Shown here one piece after another: positions 1-8,139 of a stretch of DNA of 40,161 nt. The stretch comes from Pseudomonas agronomica (GTDB lineage Bacteria; Pseudomonadota; Gammaproteobacteria; Pseudomonadales; Pseudomonadaceae). Position 1 is the stretch's first letter, and every line of letters starts with the position of its first letter. Below the pieces are notes generated by a model. It ran no database searches and was not told the origin of the DNA. It saw nothing but the letters and a program-made list of their open reading frames with translations. The translations under genes and the position numbers were made by a program. Where the stretch lies: contig NZ_JAOSHO010000010.1 of assembly GCF_025917275.1 (NCBI RefSeq), positions 1-40,161 on the forward strand, in the 5' to 3' direction.

Positions 1-26
1 ACACCCAACCTGAGAGGTGATCAACC

Positions 27-767
27 GTGAGTCGAGTCTTGTATCTATACGGTGGCTGGCCCGGCCATTACCCGTACGAAATTGCCGCATGGGCCCGGAC
101 CGTTTTCCAGGAGCTGGATTTCGACGTGGAGGAATCCACCGACATTTTCACGCTGGACAGGGACTTGACCGGCTACGACCTGATCGTCATTGGCTGGAAC
201 AACGCCGTCACCACCGAAACGTTGACCGCATCCCAGGAAAACCACCTGCTCCATGCGATCGAAAACGGGACCGGACTGGTCGGTTGGCACGGCGCAGGCG
301 CAGCGTTCCGGGCGAGCCTGAAATACCACTGGGTGCTCGGTGGATCGTTTCTGGAGCATCCGATGGGCGAAGGTTTCCCCCACCCTTACCAGGTCAACAT
401 CATCGATCACGGCCATGAAGTGACCCAGGGCGTCGAGGATTTCGAGGTCCGGTCCGAGCAGTACTACATGCAGGTCGATCCGAACATTCACGTGCTCGCC
501 GAAACCACATTCGACGGTAACCCGTTCCCGTGGCTCAGCGGTCATCGAAGCCCGGTCGCCTGGGTTCGCCAGTGGGGCCAGGGCCGGGTGTTCTACCACT
601 CCATCGGCCACGACACCGGCAATCTGGCCGACCCCAATATTCGTCGCCTGACCAAACAAGGCCTGGCATGGGCGACCCGTGGGCGCGAGCAAAAAACCGC
701 CGCGTTCGACGCATCCACCCCTCTCTCATCAATCCCTTTTTCATCAACCCCAGGAGTCCTGTCATGA
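27..767 (+). CDS. ThuA-like domain protein
   Basis: A 246-residue soluble protein of the ThuA (trehalose-utilisation) family, which has a class I glutamine amidotransferase-like fold. Family hallmarks seen are the GWHGAG motif (residues 86-91), SEQYY (143-147) and the C-terminal strand with YHSIGHD (190-196). The GTG start at 27 is preceded by a GAGAGG-like ribosome site. The last ~25 residues are a low-complexity Ser/Pro tail outside the usual domain. The stop overlaps the next start as ATGA (764-767), so the TPP enzyme is translationally coupled. ThuA proteins occur in operons that oxidise sugars to keto-sugars; the exact reaction is not settled for most members. With the TPP enzyme and GMC oxidoreductase downstream, a role in keto-sugar or cyclitol breakdown is inferred. 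No signal peptide is seen. Family assignment is fairly sure, substrate unknown. Confidence 0.85.
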   Translation: MSRVLYLYGGWPGHYPYEIAAWARTVFQELDFDVEESTDIFTLDRDLTGYDLIVIGWNNAVTTETLTASQENHLLHAIENGTGLVGWHGAGAAFRASLKYHWVLGGSFLEHPMGEGFPHPYQVNIIDHGHEVTQGVEDFEVRSEQYYMQVDPNIHVLAETTFDGNPFPWLSGHRSPVAWVRQWGQGRVFYHSIGHDTGNLADPNIRRLTKQGLAWATRGREQKTAAFDASTPLSSIPFSSTPGVLS

Positions 768-2551
768 GCAAATTGACCGGCAGCCAGATCGTGGCCCAAA
801 CCCTGAAGAACTATGGCGTCGAATATGTCGCCGGCATTCCCGGACACGGTATCTGGACGCTTACCGACGCGTTTCTTGAAGAAGATTCGAAGCTGAAATT
901 CATCCAGGTCTTCCACGAACAGAGCGCGGTTCACCTCGCCGACGGTTATTACCGGGTGTGCGGCAAGCCCATGGCAGCAGTGACCTCCATCGGTGCTGGC
1001 GCGGCCAACACCGTGATCGGCATGGCCACTGCGTTTACCGACTCCACCAGCCTGATGCTCATCACCGGTGGGCCACCCACTCACATGCGCGGCCACGGTC
1101 TGCTGCAAGAGCTGGAGCGCTACACTGACAACGATTTTCCGAAGATCGCCGAAGCAGTCACCAAGCGTCATTGGGTCGCGACCCGCGTCGAAGACCTGCC
1201 CTTCATGATGCACCGTGCCTGGAGCGCCATGGTGACTGGCCGACCTGGTCCCGTTCACCTGGAAATCCCGATGGACGTCCAGGCCGAGGCGGCTGACGTC
1301 ACGCTGCATGCATTGGAAGAACGCACCCCGATCGGCAAGAGTTTCCCGGACCCGGCGGCCACGGCCCGGGCAGTCGAAGAGCTCAAGGCATGCAAGCGGC
1401 CGGTGCTGGTGATTGGCGGGGGGGTCATTACCGGCGAAGCCAGTGCCGAGGTGCTGGCCCTGGCCGAGGCCTGGAAGATTCCAGTGGTGACCACGTGGAA
1501 CGGCAAAAGCGGCTTCCCGGAAGATCATCCGTTGTTCGCCGGCAGCGTAGGCCAGACTGGCACGATGTGCGGCAACAAGGTCGCCTCCACCGCCGATGTG
1601 ATCATCGCCGTGGGCTGTCGCTTCACCGACTGGTCATCATCCAGCTACGCCAAGGGCGTCACCTTTGCGATTCCACCGTCGAAGTTGATCCACATCGACA
1701 TCGACCCCCATGAAATCGGCAAGAACTATCCAGTGACGGTGGGTATCTGTGCCGACGCGAAACACGCCCTGGCGCATATCGTCGACGGGCTGAAAGGCCA
1801 AGTGGTCGATCGTGAGGAATACCTGAGCGACCTGCGTGGCTACCAGGAGGAATGGGAGACCAAACTGGCCGGCCGGCGTGATTCGGACCGTTTCCCCTTT
1901 ACCTCCCAGCGTCCGTTGGGCGCCCTGCGCAAGGTCTTTCCGCGCAACACCATCGTCGTGGTGGGGTCGGGTAACACACAAGGCGCGGTCAAACAGACGT
2001 TCCCTGTCTACACACCGCGCACCCACCTGACCTCGGGCGGTTTTTCGTCAATGGGTTGGGCGGTGCCCGCGGCGATCGGCGCCAAGCTGGCCGCGCCGAA
2101 CCAACCGGTGGTGTGCATCCTGGGTGACGGTGACTTCCTGATGACCTCCCAGGAAATTGCCATCTGCGTGACCAACAACATCCCCGTGGTGTTCCTGATC
2201 CAGAACAACGCCGGCTACATGTCTATTCGCGGAGGCCAGCGCAAACAGACGAGCCGGCATATCGGCACCGAGTTCAATCACCCGGACGGTACGCCGTACA
2301 GCCCGGACTTCAAGGCTGTTGGCGAAGCCTTCGGCTTGAAATCCTTTCGCGTCGAACGCCCGGAGGACCTGGAACCGACCCTGCAACAAGCGCTGGACCT
2401 GAACGCGCCCGTGCTGATCGAGATCCCGACCGACCGCGATGCTGCCGGTCCTTGGGTGCCGGGCTGGTGGGACTTCCCGATTCCTGAGTACATCACCGAT
2501 GAACGCCAGGATGAATACTGGGAAATCCGCAATTCCGAACAACACCTGTAG
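764..2551 (+). CDS. Thiamine-pyrophosphate enzyme, acetolactate synthase/IolD-like
   Basis: A 595-residue TPP-dependent enzyme with the three-domain layout of acetolactate synthase and related C-C lyases. The likely catalytic glutamate is E52 in HEQSA. The TPP/Mg motif starts at GDGDF (454-458) and ends at the NN pair (481-482). The C-terminal GWWDFPIP (567-574) recalls the WWD-type tail of IolD, the cyclohexane-dione hydrolase of inositol catabolism, but length and context do not prove that activity. I start at ATG 764, which has AGGAG at 752-756; the reading frame stays open upstream to 530, but that stretch is ThuA coding sequence. Coupled to ThuA by an ATGA overlap and followed 17 bp later by the GMC gene. 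The likely role is cleavage of a diketone or 2-keto acid made from an oxidised sugar. No regulatory ALS subunit is adjacent, which argues against a role in valine synthesis. Confidence 0.9.
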   Translation: MSKLTGSQIVAQTLKNYGVEYVAGIPGHGIWTLTDAFLEEDSKLKFIQVFHEQSAVHLADGYYRVCGKPMAAVTSIGAGAANTVIGMATAFTDSTSLMLITGGPPTHMRGHGLLQELERYTDNDFPKIAEAVTKRHWVATRVEDLPFMMHRAWSAMVTGRPGPVHLEIPMDVQAEAADVTLHALEERTPIGKSFPDPAATARAVEELKACKRPVLVIGGGVITGEASAEVLALAEAWKIPVVTTWNGKSGFPEDHPLFAGSVGQTGTMCGNKVASTADVIIAVGCRFTDWSSSSYAKGVTFAIPPSKLIHIDIDPHEIGKNYPVTVGICADAKHALAHIVDGLKGQVVDREEYLSDLRGYQEEWETKLAGRRDSDRFPFTSQRPLGALRKVFPRNTIVVVGSGNTQGAVKQTFPVYTPRTHLTSGGFSSMGWAVPAAIGAKLAAPNQPVVCILGDGDFLMTSQEIAICVTNNIPVVFLIQNNAGYMSIRGGQRKQTSRHIGTEFNHPDGTPYSPDFKAVGEAFGLKSFRVERPEDLEPTLQQALDLNAPVLIEIPTDRDAAGPWVPGWWDFPIPEYITDERQDEYWEIRNSEQHL

Positions 2552-2568
2552 GCACTGGAGCGGCTCAA

Positions 2569-4179
2569 ATGAGTGATGCACTGATTTCGCATCATGCAGA
2601 GCTGAATCCACAACCGGGGGCGCCGCGCGAACCGCGCGCCCTCGACGTGGTGACACCTGATGCAGATGGCAATATCAACTGTGATGTCGTGATCATCGGC
2701 TCGGGCATGGGCGGCTCGACTTTCGCCCATGCCCTGCGCGACAGCGGGCTGGACATCGTGATCGTCGAGCGCGGCGATTTCCTGCCTCGCGAGGTACAGA
2801 ATTGGAGCGCCGAATCGGTCTTCGGCGAAGGACGCTACCGCAACGCCGAGCAATGGCTGGACTCAGCCGACCAACCGTTTTCCCCCGGGGTGTTTTACTA
2901 CGTCGGCGGCAACACCAAGTTCTACGGCGCCATGCTTCCACGTTTTCGTGAAGAAGATTTCGGTGAGATCCAGCATGCCGAAGGCGTCTCCCCTGCCTGG
3001 CCGATCAGCTACGCGGACCTGGAGCCCTGGTACGCCGAAGCGGAAAAGCTCTATCGCGTCCATGGCCAGGCGGGCAGCGACCCCAGCGAGCCTTGGCGTT
3101 CCGGCCCGTTTCCGCAGCCGGCGCTGGAACACGATCCAGCGCTGCGGGCGTTGGAGCAAAGCATGCGACGTAGCGGGTTGAAGCCCTTCGTGATGCCTGC
3201 GGCGGTGGACTATGGCGACAGCGGTGCCTGTGTGCTGTGCTCGACCTGCGATGGCTATCCGTGCCTGATGGATGCCAAGGCCGACGCCGAAGTATCGGCA
3301 TTGAGACCCGCGCTGCGCAGCGCTTCGATCAAGCTGATGACCCGCACCGCCGTCAATCGGCTGGTGACTGCAGCCGACGGCCGCTCCGTGATCGAGGCCC
3401 ATGGTGTGTTCGAGGGCCGCGAAGTGAAGTTGCAGGCCCAGCGATTTGTCCTGGCCTGTGGCGCGGTGAACAGCGCCGCGTTGCTGTTCAAGTCAGCGAA
3501 TGAGCAGCACCCTGAAGGCCTGGGCAACCGTTCAGGGCAACTGGGCCGCAACTACATGGTGCACAACAGCACGTTCATGCTGGCGGTCGATCCTCGACGC
3601 AGGAACCCGGTCATGTTCCAGAAAACCCTGGCCCTCAACGATTGGTACAGCGCCGGCCCCGGCAATGCGTTTCCGCTGGGCAACGTGCAGATGCTGGGAA
3701 AGATCCGCGAGCCGATGATTACCGCGATGCGCCCATGGCTGCCAAGGTTTGCGTCACGGTACATCACCGACCACAGCGTCGACTTGTACCTGACCTCAGA
3801 AGACCTGCCGACCCAGGAAAACCGTGTCATCTACGACACGTCCCGAGGGGCGATCAAGGTCCATTGGACGCCCAACAACCTCAAGGCCCATGAAGAATTG
3901 GTGAGCAAGACAAGCCACATCATGCGCAAGGCTGGGTACCCATTGATCTTGAACGCGCGCATGGGCATCGCCACCAATTCGCATCAATGCGGCACTGCCG
4001 TGATGGGCGATGATCCAACGTCCAGCGTGCTGGACGTCGACTGCAAGATGCATGACCTGGACAACGTCTGGGTCGTCGACAGCTCGTTCTTTCCTTCTTC
4101 GGCGGCCGTGAACCCGGCCCTCACCATCGCCGCCAACGCATTGCGGGTCGCGGACGTCTTCAAGCGCCAGTTGCCTTGA
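2569..4179 (+). CDS. GMC-family oxidoreductase with a four-cysteine motif
   Basis: A 536-residue FAD-dependent glucose-methanol-choline oxidoreductase. The FAD-binding GSGMGG is at 44-49, in a Rossmann start that follows about 35 extra N-terminal residues. The C-terminal active-site pair is H472 (HQCGT) and N515 (AAVNPA). A cysteine cluster C221-x2-C224-x2-C227-x4-C232 lies near where catalytic subunits of bacterial FAD-glucose dehydrogenases carry a 3Fe-4S cluster, so an iron-sulfur cluster is possible. No signal peptide or Tat motif is seen, and no small hitch-hiker subunit or cytochrome gene is present in this window. GGAG at 2557-2560 precedes the start. It is the last gene of the ThuA-TPP-GMC operon and would oxidise a sugar or polyol hydroxyl before C-C cleavage. 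Substrate unknown. Confidence 0.88.
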   Translation: MSDALISHHAELNPQPGAPREPRALDVVTPDADGNINCDVVIIGSGMGGSTFAHALRDSGLDIVIVERGDFLPREVQNWSAESVFGEGRYRNAEQWLDSADQPFSPGVFYYVGGNTKFYGAMLPRFREEDFGEIQHAEGVSPAWPISYADLEPWYAEAEKLYRVHGQAGSDPSEPWRSGPFPQPALEHDPALRALEQSMRRSGLKPFVMPAAVDYGDSGACVLCSTCDGYPCLMDAKADAEVSALRPALRSASIKLMTRTAVNRLVTAADGRSVIEAHGVFEGREVKLQAQRFVLACGAVNSAALLFKSANEQHPEGLGNRSGQLGRNYMVHNSTFMLAVDPRRRNPVMFQKTLALNDWYSAGPGNAFPLGNVQMLGKIREPMITAMRPWLPRFASRYITDHSVDLYLTSEDLPTQENRVIYDTSRGAIKVHWTPNNLKAHEELVSKTSHIMRKAGYPLILNARMGIATNSHQCGTAVMGDDPTSSVLDVDCKMHDLDNVWVVDSSFFPSSAAVNPALTIAANALRVADVFKRQLP

Positions 4180-4196
4180 TTCAAACGCCAAGGCGG

Positions 4197-4228
4197 CCCA
4201 CTGCGGCATAGCGTCAAGCCGCAGTGGG
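4197..4228. terminator. Bidirectional hairpin between convergent GMC and lacI-type genes
   Basis: A perfect 11-bp stem CCCACTGCGGC/GCCGCAGTGGG with a 10-nt loop lies in the 63-bp gap between two convergent stops. There is no T tract, so it may act as a processing or 3'-protecting hairpin as much as an intrinsic terminator. Confidence 0.6.
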
Positions 4229-4242
4229 TCGCCCGCTAGGCG

Positions 4243-5337
4243 TCAGGTGCCTGTATTGGCCTGCGTCGATGTGCGCACGATGAGTTTCGTCGGGAAGATT
4301 TTCTGCTCGGGCTCGAGCCGGGTGCCCGCCGGGGTATTGAGTTGTTCGGTCAACATCCTCGCGGCGTAGACCCCCTTCTCTACCATGGGCTGGCCAATGG
4401 TAGTCAAGCCGAGCTGGACCGCTTCCGGGATGTCGTCGAAACCGATCACCGAGAGGCTTTCGGGGACGTTGCGATTGAGCGCATGGGCCGTTTTCATGCA
4501 CGCGATGGCCATGACATCCGAACAGGCAACGACCGCCGTGACATCGTTGGAGGTCAGCAGCGTAAACGCCGCCGCTTGCCCGGAAGTCGAATCCAATCCG
4601 CCGGCTTCGATGATGCTCAAGTCTTCAAACGCCAGGCCAGCTTCGCTCGCTGCCTCGACGTAGCCAGTGAGGCGCTCCCTGACGATGCGTTCGCTCGCGC
4701 TCCCGAATCGCTGCCGGTCAATCGGGCCGCGATAACCGTCAGGATTGAGCCGGTCGATGATGATCCCAATTTTGCGATGCCCCAGCTCCAACAGATGCTG
4801 GACCTGCATGCGGGCGGCGCCCCGGTCGTCAATCCCGACAAAAAACGAGTCGGGTACCAGTGGCGAGTCGATCACCACAAATGGAATGTTCTGCTTCACT
4901 ACCGCCAATACTGCGGGATGGTCGTCGGGCAAGGTCGAGATGATCAGACCGTCAACCAGCCCACGCAACGCCAGGCTGCCGTGCTTTTCTGCCTGCGCGC
5001 GGCCGACGAGGCGGTTGTTATTGAGAGGAAACAAGGTCAGCGCGACATTTTCCAGCTCCCCGACTTCACTGATGCCACGCAGCAAGGCGATCGTGCACGG
5101 GTCAGCGAATGCCAGCGACAGCTTGTCCATCATCATCAGCCCGATCGCCCCGATTTTTCCGGAACGAAGGCTACGCCCCAGGACGTTCGGCCCCGGGTAG
5201 CCCAACGAAGCAGCCACTTGAAGAATGTGCTCGCGCTGGGCCTGCGACAACTTGGAGGGGCGATTGTAGGCGTAGGACACCGCCGGCTGGGACACACCCG
5301 CCGCCAGTGCTACGTCTTTCATTGAAACCGATGCCAT
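4243..5337 (-). CDS. LacI-family transcriptional regulator
   Basis: A 364-residue repressor-type protein. The N-terminal helix-turn-helix (about 5-27, with MKDVALAAGVSQPAVSYAYN) and hinge are followed by a periplasmic-binding-protein-like effector domain with typical LacI elements such as GLMMMDKLSL at the first core strand and VIGFDDIPEA near the C terminus. The gene lies 55 bp downstream of an MFS carrier on the same strand, so the two are probably co-transcribed. A perfect CG-centred palindrome of LacI-operator style sits upstream of that carrier and again upstream of the divergent carrier, making this regulator the best candidate to bind there and autoregulate. It could also control the neighbouring ThuA-TPP-GMC operon, whose promoter is outside the window. 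The effector is probably a sugar or sugar derivative. Confidence 0.93.
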   Translation of the reverse strand: MASVSMKDVALAAGVSQPAVSYAYNRPSKLSQAQREHILQVAASLGYPGPNVLGRSLRSGKIGAIGLMMMDKLSLAFADPCTIALLRGISEVGELENVALTLFPLNNNRLVGRAQAEKHGSLALRGLVDGLIISTLPDDHPAVLAVVKQNIPFVVIDSPLVPDSFFVGIDDRGAARMQVQHLLELGHRKIGIIIDRLNPDGYRGPIDRQRFGSASERIVRERLTGYVEAASEAGLAFEDLSIIEAGGLDSTSGQAAAFTLLTSNDVTAVVACSDVMAIACMKTAHALNRNVPESLSVIGFDDIPEAVQLGLTTIGQPMVEKGVYAARMLTEQLNTPAGTRLEPEQKIFPTKLIVRTSTQANTGT

Positions 5338-5359
5338 CGCGTGTTTCCCAAACCTTGAT

Positions 5360-5377
5360 GGACCTCAGGCGAGGTCC
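5360..5377. other. Hairpin between MFS carrier and LacI gene
   Basis: A perfect 7-bp stem GGACCTC/GAGGTCC with loop AGGC lies in the 55-bp carrier-to-regulator gap. In the transcribed (minus) direction the T run precedes the stem instead of following it, so it does not look like an intrinsic terminator. It may affect stability of the two-gene message. Confidence 0.4.
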
Positions 5378-5392
5378 GTGAAAAAAAGACGC

Positions 5393-6562
5393 TCAGTGTA
5401 ACCGTTGGCGGGAAGCCGTCGGAACCCGTCGAGCGGCGCTGACAATAATCGCGATCATCAATGAAGCAACGGCCAGTAGCGCCGCCGAGAGACTGGACAG
5501 CTGAGCGAACAATCCAATAGCCGCCGGCCCCATCAGGATGCCGAGGTAACCGAGGCTGGTGGCTGCGGCGATCGCCAACTCACCTGGCATCGTGCGCTGG
5601 GCCCCGGCCAACGACAAATACACCGGCGCGACGTTTGCCAGCCCCGCGCCAACGACCCCGAAACCCACAAGGTTCCATAACCAGTTTGTCGCGAACACCA
5701 CCAGCACAAATCCCGACATGACGATCAGGCCACCCCCCACGAGCACCGTGCGGGGACCGAGCCTCGCCACAATCCGGTCGCCACTCAATCGTCCCAAGGC
5801 CATCATCACGGCAAACACCGCATAGCCCAGGCCTGCAACGGCAGGCTCGACAGCACGAACCTGAACGAGGAACACCGCGCTCCAATCAAGGATGGCGCCT
5901 TCGGCGAGAAATGCGATCAGGCAGAGTATCCCAAGCATCAATACGTTGCCGGAGGGCCTGGCAAAGACGGGGCCGGCTGCGTCGCCGCTACGCCCCAGCA
6001 TCTGGCGTCCGGCCGTCAACACGAAGGCGCCCAGCGCCACCAGCACCGCGCAACTGGCAAGCAACGGTGTCGCACCGAGCCATAACAACCCGGTGATCAC
6101 CGCGGCGCTGACAATCGTTCCAAGGCTGAACAAACCATGGAAGCCGGACATGAGAGACCGCCCGGTAGCGCGCTCGACCATCACGCCTTGCACATTCATG
6201 GTCACATCGACCGTTCCGCAACCCGCGCCAAAGAGCATGAGGGTTACCACCAGGCCGGAGAATGAATGCACCGTTGCCAACAGCGGCAGCGTCAGGAAAA
6301 CCAGCGCGATGCCGACATGCATGGTGAAACGACAGCCCCGACGCGCATTCAGGACTCCGGCGAGCGGCATCATGACCAACGACCCCAGCCCAAGGCAAAG
6401 TAACAGAAGACCCAACGCGCCGTCGTCGATCCCGGCGCGACTGCGTGCGAACGGAACCAGGGGCGCCCACGCGCCCATGCACAGGCCAGCCATCAGGAAC
6501 GTCAGCCGATAGGCAATCATGTGGGGCGTGGTGCATGGCAAGACTTGTTGTTGGGAAGACAC
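5393..6562 (-). CDS. MFS transporter, YbjJ/FucP-like
   Basis: A 389-residue, about 12-helix major facilitator protein of the inner membrane. It contains the segment DVTMNVQGVMVERATGR followed by SLMSGFHGLFSLG, which closely resembles the divergent second carrier and is characteristic of the YbjJ-like subgroup related to sugar carriers. The start is GTG at 6562 with AGAGG just upstream; a downstream ATG at 6520 is an alternative but would remove the lead into the first helix. Its promoter region holds one copy of the GTTATACGTATAAC palindrome 27 bp from the start codon, and the LacI gene follows it. The direction of transport and the substrate are unknown; by context a sugar or its oxidised product. 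Confidence 0.9.
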   Translation of the reverse strand: MSSQQQVLPCTTPHMIAYRLTFLMAGLCMGAWAPLVPFARSRAGIDDGALGLLLLCLGLGSLVMMPLAGVLNARRGCRFTMHVGIALVFLTLPLLATVHSFSGLVVTLMLFGAGCGTVDVTMNVQGVMVERATGRSLMSGFHGLFSLGTIVSAAVITGLLWLGATPLLASCAVLVALGAFVLTAGRQMLGRSGDAAGPVFARPSGNVLMLGILCLIAFLAEGAILDWSAVFLVQVRAVEPAVAGLGYAVFAVMMALGRLSGDRIVARLGPRTVLVGGGLIVMSGFVLVVFATNWLWNLVGFGVVGAGLANVAPVYLSLAGAQRTMPGELAIAAATSLGYLGILMGPAAIGLFAQLSSLSAALLAVASLMIAIIVSAARRVPTASRQRLH

Positions 6563-6587
6563 GGAGGCCTCTGGGAAGGAGTGATTG

Positions 6588-6603
6588 AGTTATACGTATA
6601 ACC
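6588..6603. promoter_or_regulatory. Operator copy 1, GTTATACGTATAAC palindrome
   Basis: A perfect 14-bp CG-centred palindrome at 6589-6602, flanked by A and C that are also shared with copy 2. It lies 27 bp upstream of the leftward MFS start, where a repressor would block transcription. It probably binds the LacI-type regulator encoded in the same transcription unit. Confidence 0.7.
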
Positions 6604-6741
6604 TATATCTTCAAAAGACACCACGTCGCTGTGTCATGGAAAGCCGTTGCTACCGGCCAATTAACTAAAGATCCTTTAAAGCGTTGACCGCAGATCCAAA
6701 ATAAGTTGACAGCACACCACGAGTAGATTTTACTTTTTGCA

Positions 6742-6757
6742 AGTTATACGTATAACC
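6742..6757. promoter_or_regulatory. Operator copy 2, GTTATACGTATAAC palindrome
   Basis: The same 16-nt sequence as copy 1, 154 bp away, just upstream of the rightward MFS gene. Two identical sites in one divergent promoter region suggest simultaneous control of both carriers, possibly with DNA looping by a tetrameric LacI protein. Confidence 0.7.
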
Positions 6758-6799
6758 CATCTATGCATGCCCCCCACAAAAACAACAGGACAATGCAGC

Positions 6800-8071
6800 G
6801 TGATCAAGACTCTACAAACGACACCGGTCCCCGGCCGTATCCGCAAGGCGCGCATCGCGACCTTTCTCGGCTTCATGATGATTGGCGCCATGATGTACAT
6901 CTGGTCGACAGGGGTCAGCGTCTTCCGGGCGCAACTGGGTTTCAGCGGTGAGCTGGGCGATGGGGACTTCGGCCTGATCGCGCTCGGCGTCGGCGTCGGT
7001 TCGGCGGCGGGGGCGCTGTGGGTGGGTCGCTTGCTCGACAGCTTCGGAGCAAAGCCGGTCATCACCGTCTGCGCCCTCGCCTATCCTCTCTCGATTATTC
7101 CATTGGGTTTTGTCACAGGCTTCTGGTTCGCGCTGAGCTTTGGCGTGGTACTCGGCTTGCTGCGAGGCGCGCTGGATACCGCGTTGAACGCCCACGGGGT
7201 CCAAGTCGAGCGTTTCTATCGACGCTCGATCATGTCCGGTTTCCACGCGTTTTATTCCTTGGGCGGTTTTCTACTGGGGATGGCCTGCAGTTGGCTGACC
7301 GGCCTGTACACCGACAGCGTACAAATCCCCTTCACCGTACTGGGCCTGGCGATGTTCATCGTCGGTTGCGTCTTCAGCCGATGGCTCTTGGGCAAACACG
7401 ACGTTCCGGAGTCGTCGGCCAGCGATTGGCAAACAGGCGCGTCCACTGGCGAAGCCGGTACCGGGCCGTCGGTCAAAACCCTGCTGGTGATGATTGCCCT
7501 CGGCACCTTGTTGCTGGGGAGCATGATGGGCGAAAACGCGATTGCCGATTGGGGTCAGGAATATATCCGTCGAGAATTTTCGACGAGTACTTCGACGGCG
7601 GGCATGGCGGTGTCCATCTTCGTCGGGGCCGCGTTCGTCGGGCGATTGTTCGGCGACCGGTTGGCCGCCGCGTTCGGCAACGCCCAAGTGGTTTTCGGCT
7701 GTGGAGTGGTGTGCGTGCTGGGCATGATCCTGACCATCGTCGGCGGCAGCGCTACGACGGGGATCGTCGGCTTCGCGCTGTTCGGGCTCGGCCTGTCCTG
7801 CATCGCGCCCCTGATGATCTCCGCCGCCGGGCGCAGGGACCCTGAATATGCCGGTCGCAACATCGGTATCGTCAACTGCATCGGCTTTTCGGGGATGCTG
7901 GTCGGCCCCGCCGCCATTACCGTGATTGTGAGTAATTTTGGCTTGAGCAAGCTGATGTTTTTCCCGCTGGTCATGCTTGGGTTGCTGGCTACCTTCGGCC
8001 CGTTGCTGATGCGCTCGCCCAAATGCACCGTGGCGGAGCAAGCGTCTGCTGCCAACACCGCACCTCGATAA
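6800..8071 (+). CDS. MFS transporter, YbjJ/FucP-like (divergent paralogue)
   Basis: A major facilitator carrier of about 423 residues from the chosen start, with about 12 membrane helices. DTALNAHGVQVERFYRRS then IMSGFHAFYSLGG matches the equivalent segment of the leftward carrier, so the two are paralogues. I favour GTG at 6800 because AGGA (6787-6790) is correctly spaced; ATG at 6767 has no ribosome site but would add 11 residues. The frame is also open to a TTG at 6737, which would place the palindromic operator inside the gene and is unlikely. Probably repressed through the operator at 6742-6757. Substrate unknown; a sugar or sugar acid is likely by context. Confidence 0.88.
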   Translation: MIKTLQTTPVPGRIRKARIATFLGFMMIGAMMYIWSTGVSVFRAQLGFSGELGDGDFGLIALGVGVGSAAGALWVGRLLDSFGAKPVITVCALAYPLSIIPLGFVTGFWFALSFGVVLGLLRGALDTALNAHGVQVERFYRRSIMSGFHAFYSLGGFLLGMACSWLTGLYTDSVQIPFTVLGLAMFIVGCVFSRWLLGKHDVPESSASDWQTGASTGEAGTGPSVKTLLVMIALGTLLLGSMMGENAIADWGQEYIRREFSTSTSTAGMAVSIFVGAAFVGRLFGDRLAAAFGNAQVVFGCGVVCVLGMILTIVGGSATTGIVGFALFGLGLSCIAPLMISAAGRRDPEYAGRNIGIVNCIGFSGMLVGPAAITVIVSNFGLSKLMFFPLVMLGLLATFGPLLMRSPKCTVAEQASAANTAPR

Positions 8072-8094
8072 TTTCCGCGACGCGCTTGTAACGA

Positions 8095-8128
8095 AATCGA
8101 GGTGATTGAGCGATCAATCACCTCGATT
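8095..8128. terminator. Bidirectional terminator hairpin
   Basis: A perfect 15-bp stem (AATCGAGGTGATTGA and its complement) with tetraloop GCGA lies between the convergent MFS and trehalose synthase stops. AA/TT pairs at the stem base and TTTCG on the minus side fit a two-way terminator. Confidence 0.8.
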
Positions 8129-8139
8129 TGCTCCACCCC

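Noticed and set aside
530..763. N-terminal extension of the TPP enzyme
   Set aside because: The extra 78 codons are ThuA coding sequence in another frame, and the ATG at 764 has a good ribosome site.
593..1528. Long minus-strand open frame opposite the TPP enzyme
   Set aside because: It lies antisense to a gene with clear TPP motifs, has no family features and no ribosome site. It is a GC-driven shadow.
5360..5377. Intrinsic terminator separating MFS and LacI genes
   Set aside because: The T tract lies on the wrong side of the stem for the transcribed strand.
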